A stretch of 64,000 nucleotides of DNA from Halorubrum ezzemoulense DSM 17463 (GCF_002114285.1 NZ_NEDJ01000003.1:62001-126000); one strand, 5' to 3'; shown: positions 36,575 to 45,856, counted from the stretch's first letter. Notes: generated by a model not told the origin, from the letters alone. A program made the numbers and translations.

Positions 36575-36659
36575 TGCAGGGAGCAGGATTTGAACCTGCG
36601 GACCTCTACAGGACAGCGCCCTGAACGCTGCGCCGTTGGCCTGACTTGGCTATCCCTGC
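36575..36659 (-). tRNA. tRNA-Leu (anticodon CAG)
   Basis: Read on the minus strand, the acceptor arms GCAGGGA/TCCCTGC pair perfectly and the discriminator is A. The anticodon stem CAGCG/CGCTG encloses loop TTCAGGG, giving anticodon CAG. A long variable arm of class II type and a T-arm with GGTTCAAATC are present. CCA is not encoded. It lies between rpoD and eL18 genes of the ribosomal cluster. Confidence 0.96.
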
Positions 36660-36808
36660 GTACACTCCACCGTATTCCGGCTCCCTTCAAACCACTTTCG
36701 GTCCCGGCGTCCCCGCGGTCGGCCGCGGGCGCTCCGTCGGTCGGAGCGGCGCCGCGGCTGCCGGCGGGGGCGACGGTCAGGGGGGTGGTTCGAAGGGCCG
36801 TCATTTCC

Positions 36809-37561
36809 TTATACTGCGACTTTCGTCTGTAGTTCGTCCGCGCGCTCCTCGATGGAGTCGATCGCGCGGAGCAACAGTTCCTCGACGTCGAACGAGCCGT
36901 CCGTCTCGATGTGGAAGACGAACGCGCCCGGCACGTCCTCGACCGCGACCTCTTTACCGGGGAACCGTTCCGAGAGGTCGTTGTCGAACTCGTCCGTGAG
37001 CTCGATCTCCCCGTCCGGCGTCTCGATGACGCCGCGGAGGATGTTCGGCTCGTCGTCGTCGAACTCGCCGCGGTCGCCCTCGACCGAGACGCGCTGGAGG
37101 TGGCGGTAGCCGACAGAGACGCCGCCCTGGTGTTTGGCGTGCTCCTTGCCGGTGTCGAGGACCGCGTCGGCCTCGAACTCCAACCGCTGTCCCTCCTTCA
37201 GCTCGATGATCGGAACGTTCTCGTCGGCGACCTCGACGAGCGGGTCGCTGCTCTCGATGTCGCCGGAGTACGCCGTCGCCGGACCTTCGACGTCGAGCGC
37301 GAGGGTGACCTCGTCGCCGATATCGAAGTCGTCGAGCGGCGTCGTCAGGGGCACGAGCCCCAGCCGCAGGCCGATCATCTCGTCGAACATGACCGAGGAG
37401 TTCTCGACGAACCGGACGGTGTCGATCGAGAACGTCGGGACGTCGGCGATCATCGCGCGGCGGATGCCGTTGGCGAACGCCGGCGTGAGCCCGCGGATCA
37501 GCACCCGCGCGCTGCGTTCGTCCCGTTCGACGTACTGGACGTCGAATTCGTCTTCGGTCAT
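36809..37561 (-). CDS. rpoD: DNA-directed RNA polymerase subunit D
   Basis: RNA polymerase subunit D (Rpb3/alpha homologue), 250 residues, forming the assembly platform with subunit L. It begins [20 protein letters not shown] and contains [44 protein letters not shown], and [15 protein letters not shown]. The iron-sulfur cysteine domain of some archaeal RpoD proteins is absent, as is normal in halophiles. Start placed at ATG 37561, right after the rpsK stop; the longer upstream frame is arginine-rich and lies inside rpsK. Confidence 0.96.
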   Translation of the reverse strand: MTEDEFDVQYVERDERSARVLIRGLTPAFANGIRRAMIADVPTFSIDTVRFVENSSVMFDEMIGLRLGLVPLTTPLDDFDIGDEVTLALDVEGPATAYSGDIESSDPLVEVADENVPIIELKEGQRLEFEADAVLDTGKEHAKHQGGVSVGYRHLQRVSVEGDRGEFDDDEPNILRGVIETPDGEIELTDEFDNDLSERFPGKEVAVEDVPGAFVFHIETDGSFDVEELLLRAIDSIEERADELQTKVAV

Positions 37562-37562
37562 G

Positions 37563-37952
37563 TCAGACTCGCTTGTTCTTCGGCGCCTTCGTCCCGTCGT
37601 GCGGGATCGGCGTGACGTCCTCGATGCGCCCGATCTCGACGCCCGCCCGCGAGAGCGCGCGGATCGTCGCCTGCGCACCGGGACCGGTGGACTTGTTGAG
37701 GTTGCCGCCGGGACCGCGCACGCGAACGTGCACGCCCTCCAGACCGGCGTCCTTGACGCGCTCGGCGACGACCTCCGCCATCTGCATGGCGGCGTACGGC
37801 GACGCCTCGTCGCGGTTCTGCTTCACCACGGTGCCGCCGGACGACTTGGCGATCGTCTCGGCGCCCGTCTCGTCGGTGACCGTGATGAGCGTGTTGTTGA
37901 ACGACGCGTACACGTGGGCGATGCCCCACTTTCCGTCCTCGGATTCACTCAT
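37563..37952 (-). CDS. rpsK: 30S ribosomal protein S11 (uS11)
   Basis: Small-subunit protein uS11, 129 residues. Motifs [51 protein letters not shown], and the C-terminal [20 protein letters not shown] are clear. Sits one base before rpoD. Confidence 0.97.
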   Translation of the reverse strand: MSESEDGKWGIAHVYASFNNTLITVTDETGAETIAKSSGGTVVKQNRDEASPYAAMQMAEVVAERVKDAGLEGVHVRVRGPGGNLNKSTGPGAQATIRALSRAGVEIGRIEDVTPIPHDGTKAPKNKRV

Positions 37953-37958
37953 GGTTGG

Positions 37959-38486
37959 TTACTCCTGTGACTCCGCGCGCTCGGGGTGGAGATCGTCCGC
38001 GAGCGGGCTCGTCTCGTCGAAGGCGATGGCGCCCTCGTCGTCGACGTCCACCTTCACCGACGGGCGCGTGACGCGGGCGCCGTTGACGGTGATGTGGCCG
38101 TGGACGATGAACTGGCGGGCCTGCTGGGTTGAGGAGGCGAAGCCCTGTCGGTAGACGACCGTCTGGAGGCGACGCTCCAGCAGGTCGGTCACGTCGAGCG
38201 ACAGGACCGTCGAGATGTCGTCGTTGTCGCCGAGGATGCCGATCCGGCGGAGCCGCGTAACGAACTCCGCGCCGGCGTCCTGTGCGGCGTCGACGTCACC
38301 CTGCGCCTCGCCGAGCAGCCGTCGGGCCTCTCGGCGCATGTTGCGCAGCTCGGACTGGGCGCGCCAGAACTCCTCTTTGTTCTTCAGACCGTACCGCGAG
38401 AGGAGGTCGGACTCCTCGGCGATGCGCTCGCCCTGATACGGGTGGTTCGGCGTCTCGTAGCCCTTGGTGTTCTTTCCGGTGCTCAT
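37959..38486 (-). CDS. rpsD: 30S ribosomal protein S4 (uS4)
   Basis: Small-subunit assembly protein uS4, 175 residues, beginning [21 protein letters not shown]. The S4 RNA-binding domain is [37 protein letters not shown]. It starts four bases inside the end of rpsM (ATGA). Confidence 0.97.
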   Translation of the reverse strand: MSTGKNTKGYETPNHPYQGERIAEESDLLSRYGLKNKEEFWRAQSELRNMRREARRLLGEAQGDVDAAQDAGAEFVTRLRRIGILGDNDDISTVLSLDVTDLLERRLQTVVYRQGFASSTQQARQFIVHGHITVNGARVTRPSVKVDVDDEGAIAFDETSPLADDLHPERAESQE

Positions 38487-39004
38487 TCGTCGTCACCGCC
38501 CTCGTCGTCTTCCATCTCCTCGCGGATCTCCTCGACGTTGACCCCGATGGTCCCCTCCGAGCGACCCGTGGACTTGGTGCGCTGGCCGCGGACCTTCTGC
38601 CCGCGCTTGTGGCGCACGCCCTTGTACGATTCGATGATCTTCATCCGGTTGATGTCGTGGCGCCGCTTCTCGTTGACGTCCGTGCCGACGAGGTGCGTCG
38701 TCTCTCCGGTGAAGAAGTCGTTCTGTCGGTTCGTCATCCACGACGGGACGTGGTCTTCGAGGTTCTCGGCGATGTCGACCACCGCGTCGATATCCTCCTC
38801 GTCGAGGAGCCCGAACGTGGCGTTTCGGTCCACGTCGGCCTTCTCGGCGACCAGCCGCGCCGTGCGCGTGCCGATGCCGTCGAGTTCGGACAGGCTTCGC
38901 TCGACCGTCTTCGTCCCGTCGAGGTCCGCGCCCCCGATCCGAACGAAGTACTGGAGGTCTTCCTCCTCCTCCGGCGAGTCGTCCTGTGGTTCTTCCGTGC
39001 TCAT
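38483..39004 (-). CDS. rpsM: 30S ribosomal protein S13 (uS13)
   Basis: Small-subunit protein uS13, 173 residues. Core motifs [36 protein letters not shown], and [23 protein letters not shown] are present, with acidic ends at both termini as in halophiles. The start at ATG 39004 ([15 protein letters not shown]) is preferred over an in-frame ATG 96 bases upstream that would run back into the tRNA-Ser gene. First protein gene of the cluster. Confidence 0.96.
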   Translation of the reverse strand: MSTEEPQDDSPEEEEDLQYFVRIGGADLDGTKTVERSLSELDGIGTRTARLVAEKADVDRNATFGLLDEEDIDAVVDIAENLEDHVPSWMTNRQNDFFTGETTHLVGTDVNEKRRHDINRMKIIESYKGVRHKRGQKVRGQRTKSTGRSEGTIGVNVEEIREEMEDDEGGDDE

Positions 39005-39059
39005 GTGTTGGTTGTGGTGAGCCCTACCGGCGCGATCCGGCGGTACTCGTCCGTTCGAG

Positions 39060-39145
39060 CGTTGCGGCGGGGATTCGAACCCCGGAGGCAGTGACGCCAC
39101 AGAGTTAGCAACCCTGCGCCTTGGGCCAGGCTTGGCTACCGCAAC
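39060..39145 (-). tRNA. tRNA-Ser (anticodon GCT)
   Basis: Read on the minus strand, the acceptor arms GTTGCGG/CCGCAAC pair fully and the discriminator is G, as in other haloarchaeal serine tRNAs. The anticodon stem CAGGG/CTCTG holds loop TTGCTAA, anticodon GCT. A long class II variable arm and a T-arm with GGTTCGAATC follow. No CCA encoded. It leads the ribosomal cluster, 56 bases before rpsM. Confidence 0.95.
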
Positions 39146-39293
39146 CCGCGTTGTATCATCGCCCTCTCGGACTCGGGGCCCTACGCCCCTACAGTTCGTG
39201 CGTTCGTATGCTTCCGCTTTCGGTACTTAAACATCACGAAACGGTCGGGTCGCTGTGGGCGACTCGCACGGTGGCTGCGAGCGTCGTCCCGCG

Positions 39294-39353
39294 GGCCGCG
39301 CCGGTTCGATGGTCGCGTCAGTCCGGTGGCCGCGCCGGTTCGATGGTCGCGTC
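39294..39353. repeat. 26-bp direct repeat upstream of an alcohol dehydrogenase gene
   Basis: The 26 bases at 39294-39319 recur exactly at 39328-39353, with 8 bases between copies. The core reads GCGCCGGTTCGATGGTCGCG. It lies in the roughly 260-base gap between tRNA-Ser and the dehydrogenase gene, which holds no gene. Function unknown; it could be a regulatory site or simple slippage. Confidence 0.8.
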
Positions 39354-39405
39354 GCTCGTTTCCGTGAGGCGTACTGTTTAGTGGGTCCCGCGGGAGGGTC
39401 CGAAT

Positions 39406-40446
39406 ATGAAGGCCGTTCAGTTCGCCGACCACGGCGACCGCGACGTGATCGAGTACGGCGAGTTCCCCGAGCCCGACCCCGACCGCGGCGAGGTGCTCGT
39501 CGACGTCAAGGCGGGGGCGTTGAACCACCTCGACGTCTGGACTCGCCGCGGAATGCCCGGCATCGACGTGGAGATGCCGCACATCCCGGGGAGCGACGCC
39601 GCGGGCGTCGTGGAGGCCGTCGGTGAGGGCGTGACGCGCTTCGAGCCTGGGGACCACGTCGCCGTGAGCGCCGGCGTCTCCTGCGGCAACTGCGAGTTCT
39701 GCCGGAACGGCGAGGAGTCGCTGTGCGTCTCCTTCCACATCATCGGCGAACACGTCCGCGGCGTCCACGCCGAGAAGGCGTCGGTCCCGGCCGAGAACCT
39801 CGTCCCGGTCCCCGACGGCGTCGACTGGGAGGTCGCCGGCTCCGCGTCGCTCGTGTTCCAGACCGCGTGGCGGATGCTCCAGACGCGCGCGGACATCGAG
39901 GCGGGCGAGAAGGTGCTCGTCTTGGGCGCCTCCGGCGGCGTCGGCCACGCCGCGGTCCAGATCGCCGACCACGCGGGCTGTGAGGTGTTCGCGACCGCCT
40001 CCACCGAGGAGAAGCTCGCGCACGCCGAGGACTGCGGCGCCGACCACGTCATCGACTACGAGGCGAACGACTTCGCGGACGAGATCGCGGCGCTCACCGG
40101 CAAACGAGGCGTCGACGTCGTCGTCGACCACGTCGGCGAGGCGACCTACCCGAACTCGCTGAAGTCGATGGCGAAGGGCGGCCGGCTCGTCACCTGCGGC
40201 GCGACCACCGGCCCGAACCCGGGCGCGGGGCTCAACCGAATCTTCTGGAACCAGCTCTCCGTCATCGGCTCGACGATGGCGACGCCGGGCGAGGTCGACG
40301 ATGTCCTGGAACTGGTCTGGGACGGGTCCTTCGAGCCCCGCGTCCGGGAGGTCCTCCCGATGAGCGAGGCCGCGCGCGCACACGAGATGATCGAGAATCG
40401 TGAGGGCTTTGGCAAAGTGGTGGTTAGACCCGACAGTGAGCTCTGA
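39406..40446 (+). CDS. zinc-binding alcohol dehydrogenase family protein
   Basis: A medium-chain dehydrogenase/reductase, 346 residues. The catalytic domain has GALNHLDVWTRRGMPG (the NHLD replacement for the usual catalytic cysteine is seen in quinone-oxidoreductase-like members) and GSDAAGVVEAVGEGV. A structural-zinc pattern SCGNCEFCRNGEESLC appears near residue 92. The nucleotide-binding motif is VLGASGGVGHAAVQIA near 170. Substrate not predictable from sequence. Expressed from its own promoter; its stop overlaps the next gene by about 11 bases. Confidence 0.88.
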   Translation: MKAVQFADHGDRDVIEYGEFPEPDPDRGEVLVDVKAGALNHLDVWTRRGMPGIDVEMPHIPGSDAAGVVEAVGEGVTRFEPGDHVAVSAGVSCGNCEFCRNGEESLCVSFHIIGEHVRGVHAEKASVPAENLVPVPDGVDWEVAGSASLVFQTAWRMLQTRADIEAGEKVLVLGASGGVGHAAVQIADHAGCEVFATASTEEKLAHAEDCGADHVIDYEANDFADEIAALTGKRGVDVVVDHVGEATYPNSLKSMAKGGRLVTCGATTGPNPGAGLNRIFWNQLSVIGSTMATPGEVDDVLELVWDGSFEPRVREVLPMSEAARAHEMIENREGFGKVVVRPDSEL

Positions 40447-40816
40447 GACCGACGCGGCCGACGGCGACGCGGCCGATCGCGACGCGGCCGCGGGCGCCGA
40501 CGGCACTACCGACGGCGGCTATGTCCACGCCCCGGAGGGCGAGAGCGGCGGCGCCGACGGTACGGGGCCGTCGGAGTCGGCCGGTCGGGAGCCGGCGGCC
40601 GACGGCTTCGGCCGCGAGGGGTGGGCGCTGACGGCGGCGCTTTTCGTCTGCGCTATCGTCATCCCCGGGATCATCTACGCGTATCCGTACGCGGCCGGGT
40701 GGTTCGGGCTCCCCTTTTTCGCCACGTACCTCGTGCTGCCGCTTGTCCCCGCGCTCCTGCTCGGCCTCGTCGCCGTCTGGTCGATGACGGCCGCGACGGC
40801 CGACCCCGAGGCGTGA
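40436..40816 (+). CDS. small membrane protein of unknown function
   Basis: A 126-residue protein. The first 60 residues are an acidic Ala/Gly/Asp-rich tail, followed by two hydrophobic spans: WALTAALFVCAIVIPGIIYAYP and LPFFATYLVLPLVPALLLGLVAVW. I do not recognise the family. GTG 40436 (VSSETDAADGD) is taken as start; it overlaps the dehydrogenase stop and probably depends on its translation. Confidence 0.6.
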   Translation: MSSETDAADGDAADRDAAAGADGTTDGGYVHAPEGESGGADGTGPSESAGREPAADGFGREGWALTAALFVCAIVIPGIIYAYPYAAGWFGLPFFATYLVLPLVPALLLGLVAVWSMTAATADPEA

Positions 40817-40924
40817 GCGAGCCGGGTCGGTGACGGCGAGCGAGTCCTCGACACGGGCGCCGACGGGCGCGCGCTCCCGCAGCCGAACGACAACCGTTTT
40901 GAACGACACCCGCGCAGTGGTGAT

Positions 40925-41503
40925 ATGTTGATCACCGTCTCCGGCCCGCCTGGAAGCGGGAAGAGCACCAACGCCGTCCAGCTGGCGGACGCGCTCGGTC
41001 TCGGGCACGTCTCCGGCGGCGACATCTTCCGCGAGATGGCGGCCGAACGCGACATGACGCCGGTCGAGTTCAACGAGTTCGCCGAGGAGGACCCGCAGAT
41101 CGACCGCGACCTCGACCGCCGGCTCCGCGAGATCGCCGTCGAGCGCGACGACGTGGTCCTCGAATCGCGGCTCGCCGGGTGGCTCGCGGCCGACCACGCC
41201 GACTTCCGGTTCTGGTTCGACGCGCCGCTGTCGGTCCGCGCGGAGCGGATCGCGGAGCGCGAGGCGAAGCCGACCGACCGCGCGCGAACGGAGACGGAGC
41301 GCCGCGAGGCCTCCGAGCGCAAGCGGTACCGGGAGTACTACAACATCGACATCGAAGACCTCTCGATCTACGACGCCGCGTACAACACCGCCCGCTGGGG
41401 GCCCGAGCGCTTCCTCGACGTCCTCGTCGCGACCGTCGAAGCGTACGACCCCGACGACGACGAGGGGAAAGCGCCCGTCGACGGCGTCGTGTACGACTTC
41501 TGA
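40925..41503 (+). CDS. cmk: cytidylate kinase
   Basis: Archaeal-type (d)CMP kinase, 192 residues, phosphorylating CMP and dCMP for nucleotide synthesis. The P-loop is [20 protein letters not shown] at the N-terminus, followed by [40 protein letters not shown], the archaeal Cmk signature. The [13 protein letters not shown] segment near the end is also conserved. It sits 19 bases before cbf5, a pairing conserved in archaea. Confidence 0.93.
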   Translation: MLITVSGPPGSGKSTNAVQLADALGLGHVSGGDIFREMAAERDMTPVEFNEFAEEDPQIDRDLDRRLREIAVERDDVVLESRLAGWLAADHADFRFWFDAPLSVRAERIAEREAKPTDRARTETERREASERKRYREYYNIDIEDLSIYDAAYNTARWGPERFLDVLVATVEAYDPDDDEGKAPVDGVVYDF

Positions 41504-41522
41504 ACCCGCGACTGACCTCCGC

Positions 41523-42593
41523 ATGACAGATCCTTCCGACGCCGACCCCGACCCGCTTAGAGCGCCTCCCGGAGAGCGGTCGGTGCCGGAGCTGCTCCGG
41601 TTCGGCGTCGTCAACCTCGACAAGCCCGCCGGGCCCTCCTCGCACCAAGTGTCGGCGTGGGTGCGGGACGCCATAGACGAGACGCTCGCGACGCTCGACC
41701 CCGAGGGGCCGCCGACCCGCGGCGTCGCTCACTCGGGGACCCTCGATCCGAAGGTCACTGGCTGTCTCCCCATGCTGACCGGCGACGCGACGCGCATGGC
41801 GCAGGTGTTCCTCGAAGGGGCAAAGGAGTACGTCGCGGTGCTGGAGCTCCACGGGTCACCCCCGTCGGACTTCCGGGAAGTCGTCGCCGAGTTCGAGGGC
41901 GAGATCTACCAGAAGCCGCCGCGGAAGAGCGCCGTGAGCCGTCGGCTCCGCACGCGGACGGTCCACGAGTTGGACCTGCTGGAGGTCGCCGACCGCCGGG
42001 CGCTCCTCCGGATCCGCTGCGAGTCGGGGACGTACGTCCGGAAGCTGTGTCACGACATCGGACTCGCGACGGGGGGCGGCGCGCACATGGGACACCTCCG
42101 GCGCAGCGCCACGGATCCGTTCGACGACCGCGACCTCCGCACGCTTCAGGACCTCGTGGACGCGCTCGCGTGGGCCGGGGACGGCGACGACGCGCTCCTC
42201 CGCGAGGTGGTCCGCCCGGCGGAGGACGCCCTCGCCCACCTCCCCGCGGTGACGGTCGCCCGGTCGGCCGCCCGCAGCGTCGCGACCGGGGCTCCCGTGT
42301 ACGCGCCCGGCGTGATCGACGTCGACGACGCGGCGATCCCGGCGGCGGTCCGCGACGACGCGTCGAACGATAGCGACGACGCGTCGAACGATAGCGACGC
42401 GCCGACCGACACGGATGGCGACGCGCCGACCGACACGGATGGCGACGCGCCGACTGACCGCGACACGGACCCGGACCCGCCGCTCGCCGCGTGCTTCACG
42501 CCGGACGGCACCGCGGTCTGCCTCGGGCGCGTCGTCGGCGACCCGGACGCCGAGAACGGGACGGTTGTCGCCTTGGAGCGCGTTCTTTTATAA
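41523..42593 (+). CDS. cbf5: H/ACA RNP pseudouridine synthase Cbf5
   Basis: Catalytic subunit of the archaeal H/ACA guide ribonucleoprotein, converting uridine to pseudouridine in rRNA and acting as tRNA U55 synthase. The catalytic aspartate is Asp75 in HSGTLDPKVTGCLPML. Other motifs are LDKPAGPSSHQVSAWV, KEYVAVLELHG, YQKPPRKSAVSR, and RCESGTYVRKLCHDIG. A PUA domain forms the end (SVATGAPVYAPGVID, AACFTPDGTAVCLGRV), split by an acidic repeat-derived insertion at about residues 278-319. 356 residues. Confidence 0.95.
   Translation: MTDPSDADPDPLRAPPGERSVPELLRFGVVNLDKPAGPSSHQVSAWVRDAIDETLATLDPEGPPTRGVAHSGTLDPKVTGCLPMLTGDATRMAQVFLEGAKEYVAVLELHGSPPSDFREVVAEFEGEIYQKPPRKSAVSRRLRTRTVHELDLLEVADRRALLRIRCESGTYVRKLCHDIGLATGGGAHMGHLRRSATDPFDDRDLRTLQDLVDALAWAGDGDDALLREVVRPAEDALAHLPAVTVARSAARSVATGAPVYAPGVIDVDDAAIPAAVRDDASNDSDDASNDSDAPTDTDGDAPTDTDGDAPTDRDTDPDPPLAACFTPDGTAVCLGRVVGDPDAENGTVVALERVLL
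42354..42482 (+). repeat. tandem repeats encoding an acidic insert in Cbf5
   Basis: Within the PUA-coding part of cbf5, DNA units encoding DASNDSD occur twice and units encoding DAPTDTDG twice plus a partial third copy. The reading frame is kept. They encode the acidic insertion near residues 278-319. Confidence 0.8.
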
Positions 42594-42616
42594 ATTCGCC
42601 GCCCCCAGATGCGGAC

Positions 42617-43789
42617 ATGGACGAGCCGGACGCAGACGGAGGCGGAGTGGTAGCCGTCGGGAGCGCGAGCGCCGAGCCCGGAACGCTTGACCGCGGGTGG
42701 CTCACGGTCGGGGACCTGCCGACCGGCGGCACGGAACGGCTCCCGGTCGCGGTCGCGAACGGTGCCGCCGACGGGCCGACGCTGTGGCTCACCGGCGGCG
42801 TCCACGGCGACGAGGCGACGGGCGTCGCGGTCGTCCAGGACGCGGTCGCGACCTTCGGCGACCGCCTCGCCGACCTCGCCGGCGTTGTCGTCGTCGTGCC
42901 CGTCGTCTCCCCGGCCGGCCTGCGCCGGAACGCGCGAGAGACGTACTACGCCGACGAGGACCCGAACCGGCACTTCCCGGCCGCCGACGCGGAGTCGGCC
43001 CGCCCGCCGAAGCTCCAAGAGCGGATCGACGCCCGGCTGTACGCCGCGATCACCGGCGAGTCGTCGGACGAGGGGAACGAGTTCTCAGTCGACGCGGTCG
43101 GCACCGACGCGACCGCGGACGCACTGATCGACTGTCACACCGCGGGCGTCGGTAGCGAGCCGTTCGCCATCCGCGACCGCGTGCTGTACGGTGACCGACG
43201 GAATGAGGCCGAGGCGGCCGCGCTCTCTGAGGACCTCGGCCGACTCGTCGAGGCGTTCGGGCTTCCGGTGGTCCGGGAGTATCCCGCCGCAGAGTACGTC
43301 GAAGAGAACCTCCAGCGATCGACCGCGGGCGCCGTACTCAACGAGGCGGGGATCCCGGCGTTCACGGCGGAGCTCGGCGCCCACAGCGTCGTCGACGACG
43401 CGCTCCTCGACGCTGGCGTCGCGGGCGTCGTCGGCGTCGCGGTCGAACTCGGGCTCCTTGACGAAGTACCCGAGTCGGCTAGCGAGCCCGGGGTCGGCGT
43501 GGCCCCGGCCCCTGTCGAGTTTCCCGTGCGGCGCTTCCGCGGGCCGACGACCGATATCTCCGGACTCGTCCGGCACCGGGTGGCGGCCGGGGACGCGTTC
43601 GACGAGGGAGATGTCCTCGCGAGCGTGGTCGACGCCGCGGGCGCGGAGCGCGGGACGGTCGAGGCGGACCGCGATGGGTACGTCCTCGGTCGCGCCGAGG
43701 GGCTGGCCGTCTACGAGGGCGACGCGATCGGGAGCCTCGCGGTGCGGGACGCGGGCGACCTCGTGGTCCCGCGGGACGGCGACGACTGA
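42617..43789 (+). CDS. succinylglutamate desuccinylase/aspartoacylase family hydrolase
   Basis: A 390-residue zinc hydrolase of the M14-like deacylase family. Zinc ligands are in TGGVHGDEATGVAVVQDA (His, Glu) and LIDCHTAGVG (His), with DPNRHFP between. The later TAELGAHSVVDDALLD and the beta-rich C-terminal part (TVEADRDGYVLGRAEGL) match the family. Substrate is not clear; the catalytic glutamate is in the TAELG segment. Start at ATG 42617 chosen over an upstream frame inside cbf5. A TTTATAAATTC AT-rich run about 25 bases upstream, at the end of cbf5, may be its promoter. Confidence 0.86.
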   Translation: MDEPDADGGGVVAVGSASAEPGTLDRGWLTVGDLPTGGTERLPVAVANGAADGPTLWLTGGVHGDEATGVAVVQDAVATFGDRLADLAGVVVVVPVVSPAGLRRNARETYYADEDPNRHFPAADAESARPPKLQERIDARLYAAITGESSDEGNEFSVDAVGTDATADALIDCHTAGVGSEPFAIRDRVLYGDRRNEAEAAALSEDLGRLVEAFGLPVVREYPAAEYVEENLQRSTAGAVLNEAGIPAFTAELGAHSVVDDALLDAGVAGVVGVAVELGLLDEVPESASEPGVGVAPAPVEFPVRRFRGPTTDISGLVRHRVAAGDAFDEGDVLASVVDAAGAERGTVEADRDGYVLGRAEGLAVYEGDAIGSLAVRDAGDLVVPRDGDD

Positions 43790-43799
43790 AGCGAAGTCC

Positions 43800-43806
43800 T
43801 TAATTA
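43800..43806 (+). promoter_or_regulatory. TATA-like box for tRNA-Pro
   Basis: TTAATTA lies about 30 bases before the tRNA, the expected archaeal TATA position. Confidence 0.5.
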
Positions 43807-43835
43807 CCGGACCGTCGTTTTTCAGCGTGTAGTCA

Positions 43836-43906
43836 GGGACCGTGGGGTAGTGGTATCCTATGCGGATGGGGTCCGTATGACCTGAGTTCGACTCTCAGCG
43901 GTCCCA
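43836..43906 (+). tRNA. tRNA-Pro (anticodon GGG)
   Basis: The acceptor arms GGGACCG/CGGTCCC pair. The anticodon stem TGCGG/CCGTA holds loop ATGGGGT, giving anticodon GGG. The D-arm GGGTAGTGGTATCC and T-arm TGAGTTCGACTCTCA are typical of haloarchaeal proline tRNA. Discriminator is A and CCA is not encoded. Confidence 0.95.
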
Positions 43907-44050
43907 TACGGAATTCTACGCGGACCGTCCGGATGCGGCTAGCGCGACCGCTGTCGCTCTTCGCGGACGGTGCGACGCGATCCGGGACAGTACACGTGCG
44001 GGTCGGTAACGGATGCGTACCTCTTTGCCCGTGTAGAATATCAACGAAAC

Positions 44051-45508
44051 ATGAAACGAACGGGCGGTGCATTCCGGATCCTCCTGCTCGCGGGGATCAT
44101 CTTCCTCGCGGGCTGTGCCGGCGCGGTACCCGGCGATCAGGCGCCGACGGGACCGGACGCGGGCGACGAGACGGCGGCCGAGGCGGCGAACGGCACCGTC
44201 GAGGTCCACTTCATCAACGTCGGGCAGTCGGTCAGCACGCTCGTCGTCGGGCCGGAGGGAGCGACCATGCTCGTCGACACGGGTCACTACAACGACGACG
44301 GCGAGTACGTGCTGGAGTACCTCCGGCGGCACGACATCACGCGGATCGACCACCTCGTCACCTCGCACAACGACGCGGACCACATCGGCGGCAACGCGGC
44401 GATCATCGAGCACTACGAGACGGAGGCCGACGGGATCGGTGCCGTCTACGACCCCGGCATCGCCGCGAGCACGCAGACCTACGCCGAGTACCTCGACGCG
44501 GTCGAGGAGCACGACGTGACGCTGTACGAGACGCACGAGGGCGACGCGATCTCGTTCGGCGCGGTCGGCGTCGACGTGCTCGGGCCGCCCGAGCCGTACC
44601 TCGAAGGCGAAGCGCGCAACGAGAACAGCGTCGTGCTCAGGCTCACCCACGGCGAGACGAGCTTCCTGCTGTCCGGCGACGCCGAAGACGATCAAGAAGC
44701 GTACCTGATCGACGCGTACGGGTCGGAACTGGAGTCGACCGTGCTGAAGGCCGGCCACCACGGCTCGTCGAGCTCGTCGAGCGGCCCGTTCCTCGACGCG
44801 GTGGGACCGCGGGCGGTCGTCGTGTCGAGCGCGTACGACTCCCAGTACGGTCACCCGACAGAGGAGGTCCTCCGGCGGTTCGCGGACCGGTCGCTCCCGA
44901 CCTACTGGACCGCGACGCACGGGACCGTCGTCCTCGTGAGCGACGGGAACGGCGTCTCCGTGCGGACGCAGCGCGACGCGCCCACCGACCCGCTCGCGGT
45001 GCGCGACGGCGAGCCGATCGAACCCGGGGCAGGCGGCGAGGTCGTCGAACGCGCTCGGCTCGGCGGCGACCCGGTCGACGGCGGTTCCGGAGGCGGAGGC
45101 GACGACGACAGCGACGCCGACGACGACGGCGGCGACACTGACGGAGGGGACGAGACGGCGTCGACCGATCCGGCCGCAGCCTTGGAAGTCGCGGCGATCA
45201 ACGCGGACGCCGAGGGCGACGACGGCGAGAACCTGAACGACGAGTACGTGATCTTCGAGAACGCGGGCGACGAGCCGATCGACCTGTCCGGGTGGACGGT
45301 CGCGGACGAGGCGGCGCACAGCTACGCGTTCCCGGAGGGATACACGCTCGACGCGGGCGCGACGGTGACGCTCCGGACGGGGAGCGGCGCAGACACCGAC
45401 GCCGAACTGTACTGGGGGGCGGGGTCGCCGGTCTGGAACAACGCCGGCGACACGGTGATACTCTCGAACGCCGCCGGGGAACGCGTGCTTGCGGTGAGCT
45501 ACGAATGA
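44051..45508 (+). CDS. secreted metallo-beta-lactamase/lamin-tail domain lipoprotein
   Basis: A 485-residue exported protein. Residues 1-22 form a lipoprotein signal (LLLAGIIFLAGC). Residues 50-330 are a ComEC/Rec2-like metallo-beta-lactamase domain with the metal motif SHNDADHIGG (about 105), SGDAEDDQEAYLI, and KAGHHGSSSSSS. After a Gly/Asp-rich linker, residues about 375-485 form a lamin-tail domain (DEYVIFENAGDEPIDLSGWTV, NNAGDTVILSNAAGE), an immunoglobulin-like fold common at the end of exported nucleases. No ComEC membrane channel is attached. Probably an extracellular nuclease or phosphodiesterase, which is inference. ATG 44051 gives the signal peptide. Its stop overlaps the DUF3006 start. 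Confidence 0.88.
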   Translation: MKRTGGAFRILLLAGIIFLAGCAGAVPGDQAPTGPDAGDETAAEAANGTVEVHFINVGQSVSTLVVGPEGATMLVDTGHYNDDGEYVLEYLRRHDITRIDHLVTSHNDADHIGGNAAIIEHYETEADGIGAVYDPGIAASTQTYAEYLDAVEEHDVTLYETHEGDAISFGAVGVDVLGPPEPYLEGEARNENSVVLRLTHGETSFLLSGDAEDDQEAYLIDAYGSELESTVLKAGHHGSSSSSSGPFLDAVGPRAVVVSSAYDSQYGHPTEEVLRRFADRSLPTYWTATHGTVVLVSDGNGVSVRTQRDAPTDPLAVRDGEPIEPGAGGEVVERARLGGDPVDGGSGGGGDDDSDADDDGGDTDGGDETASTDPAAALEVAAINADAEGDDGENLNDEYVIFENAGDEPIDLSGWTVADEAAHSYAFPEGYTLDAGATVTLRTGSGADTDAELYWGAGSPVWNNAGDTVILSNAAGERVLAVSYE

Positions 45509-45801
45509 CCGGTATCGATCTCCCCGACGGCGAGTACACCGCGGTCGTGGACGGCGTCGAGGACGGGCTCGCGACCGTGTTCTTCGAGCGCGACGGCGAC
45601 GAGGTGGGGGACGCGGTGCTGGACGCCTCGCGGCTTCCGCCGGACGGAGGGCATGCCGACGCGGTCCTGTCGGTGACGCTCGACGGCGGGCGTATCGAGG
45701 CCGCCTCGTACGAGCCCGAGGAGACGGAGCGTCGCGCCGAGGCGGCGCAGGACCGGTTCGATCGGCTCTCGGAGCGACCGCCGTCCGACGAGGGGGCGTA
45801 A
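45505..45801 (+). CDS. DUF3006 domain protein
   Basis: A 98-residue acidic protein starting TGIDLPDGEYTAVVDGVEDG with LATVFFERDGDEVGDAVLDASRLPPDG, the DUF3006 pattern of a small beta barrel. The start overlaps the lipoprotein's stop (ATGA), so the two are translated together. DUF3006 genes are often next to ComEC-like beta-lactamase genes; the role is unknown. Confidence 0.85.
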   Translation: MTGIDLPDGEYTAVVDGVEDGLATVFFERDGDEVGDAVLDASRLPPDGGHADAVLSVTLDGGRIEAASYEPEETERRAEAAQDRFDRLSERPPSDEGA

Positions 45802-45856
45802 GGGCGGCGCCGGTCGCTCCGCAACCACTAAACGCGGCTCGCTCCTTGCTTCGGTA

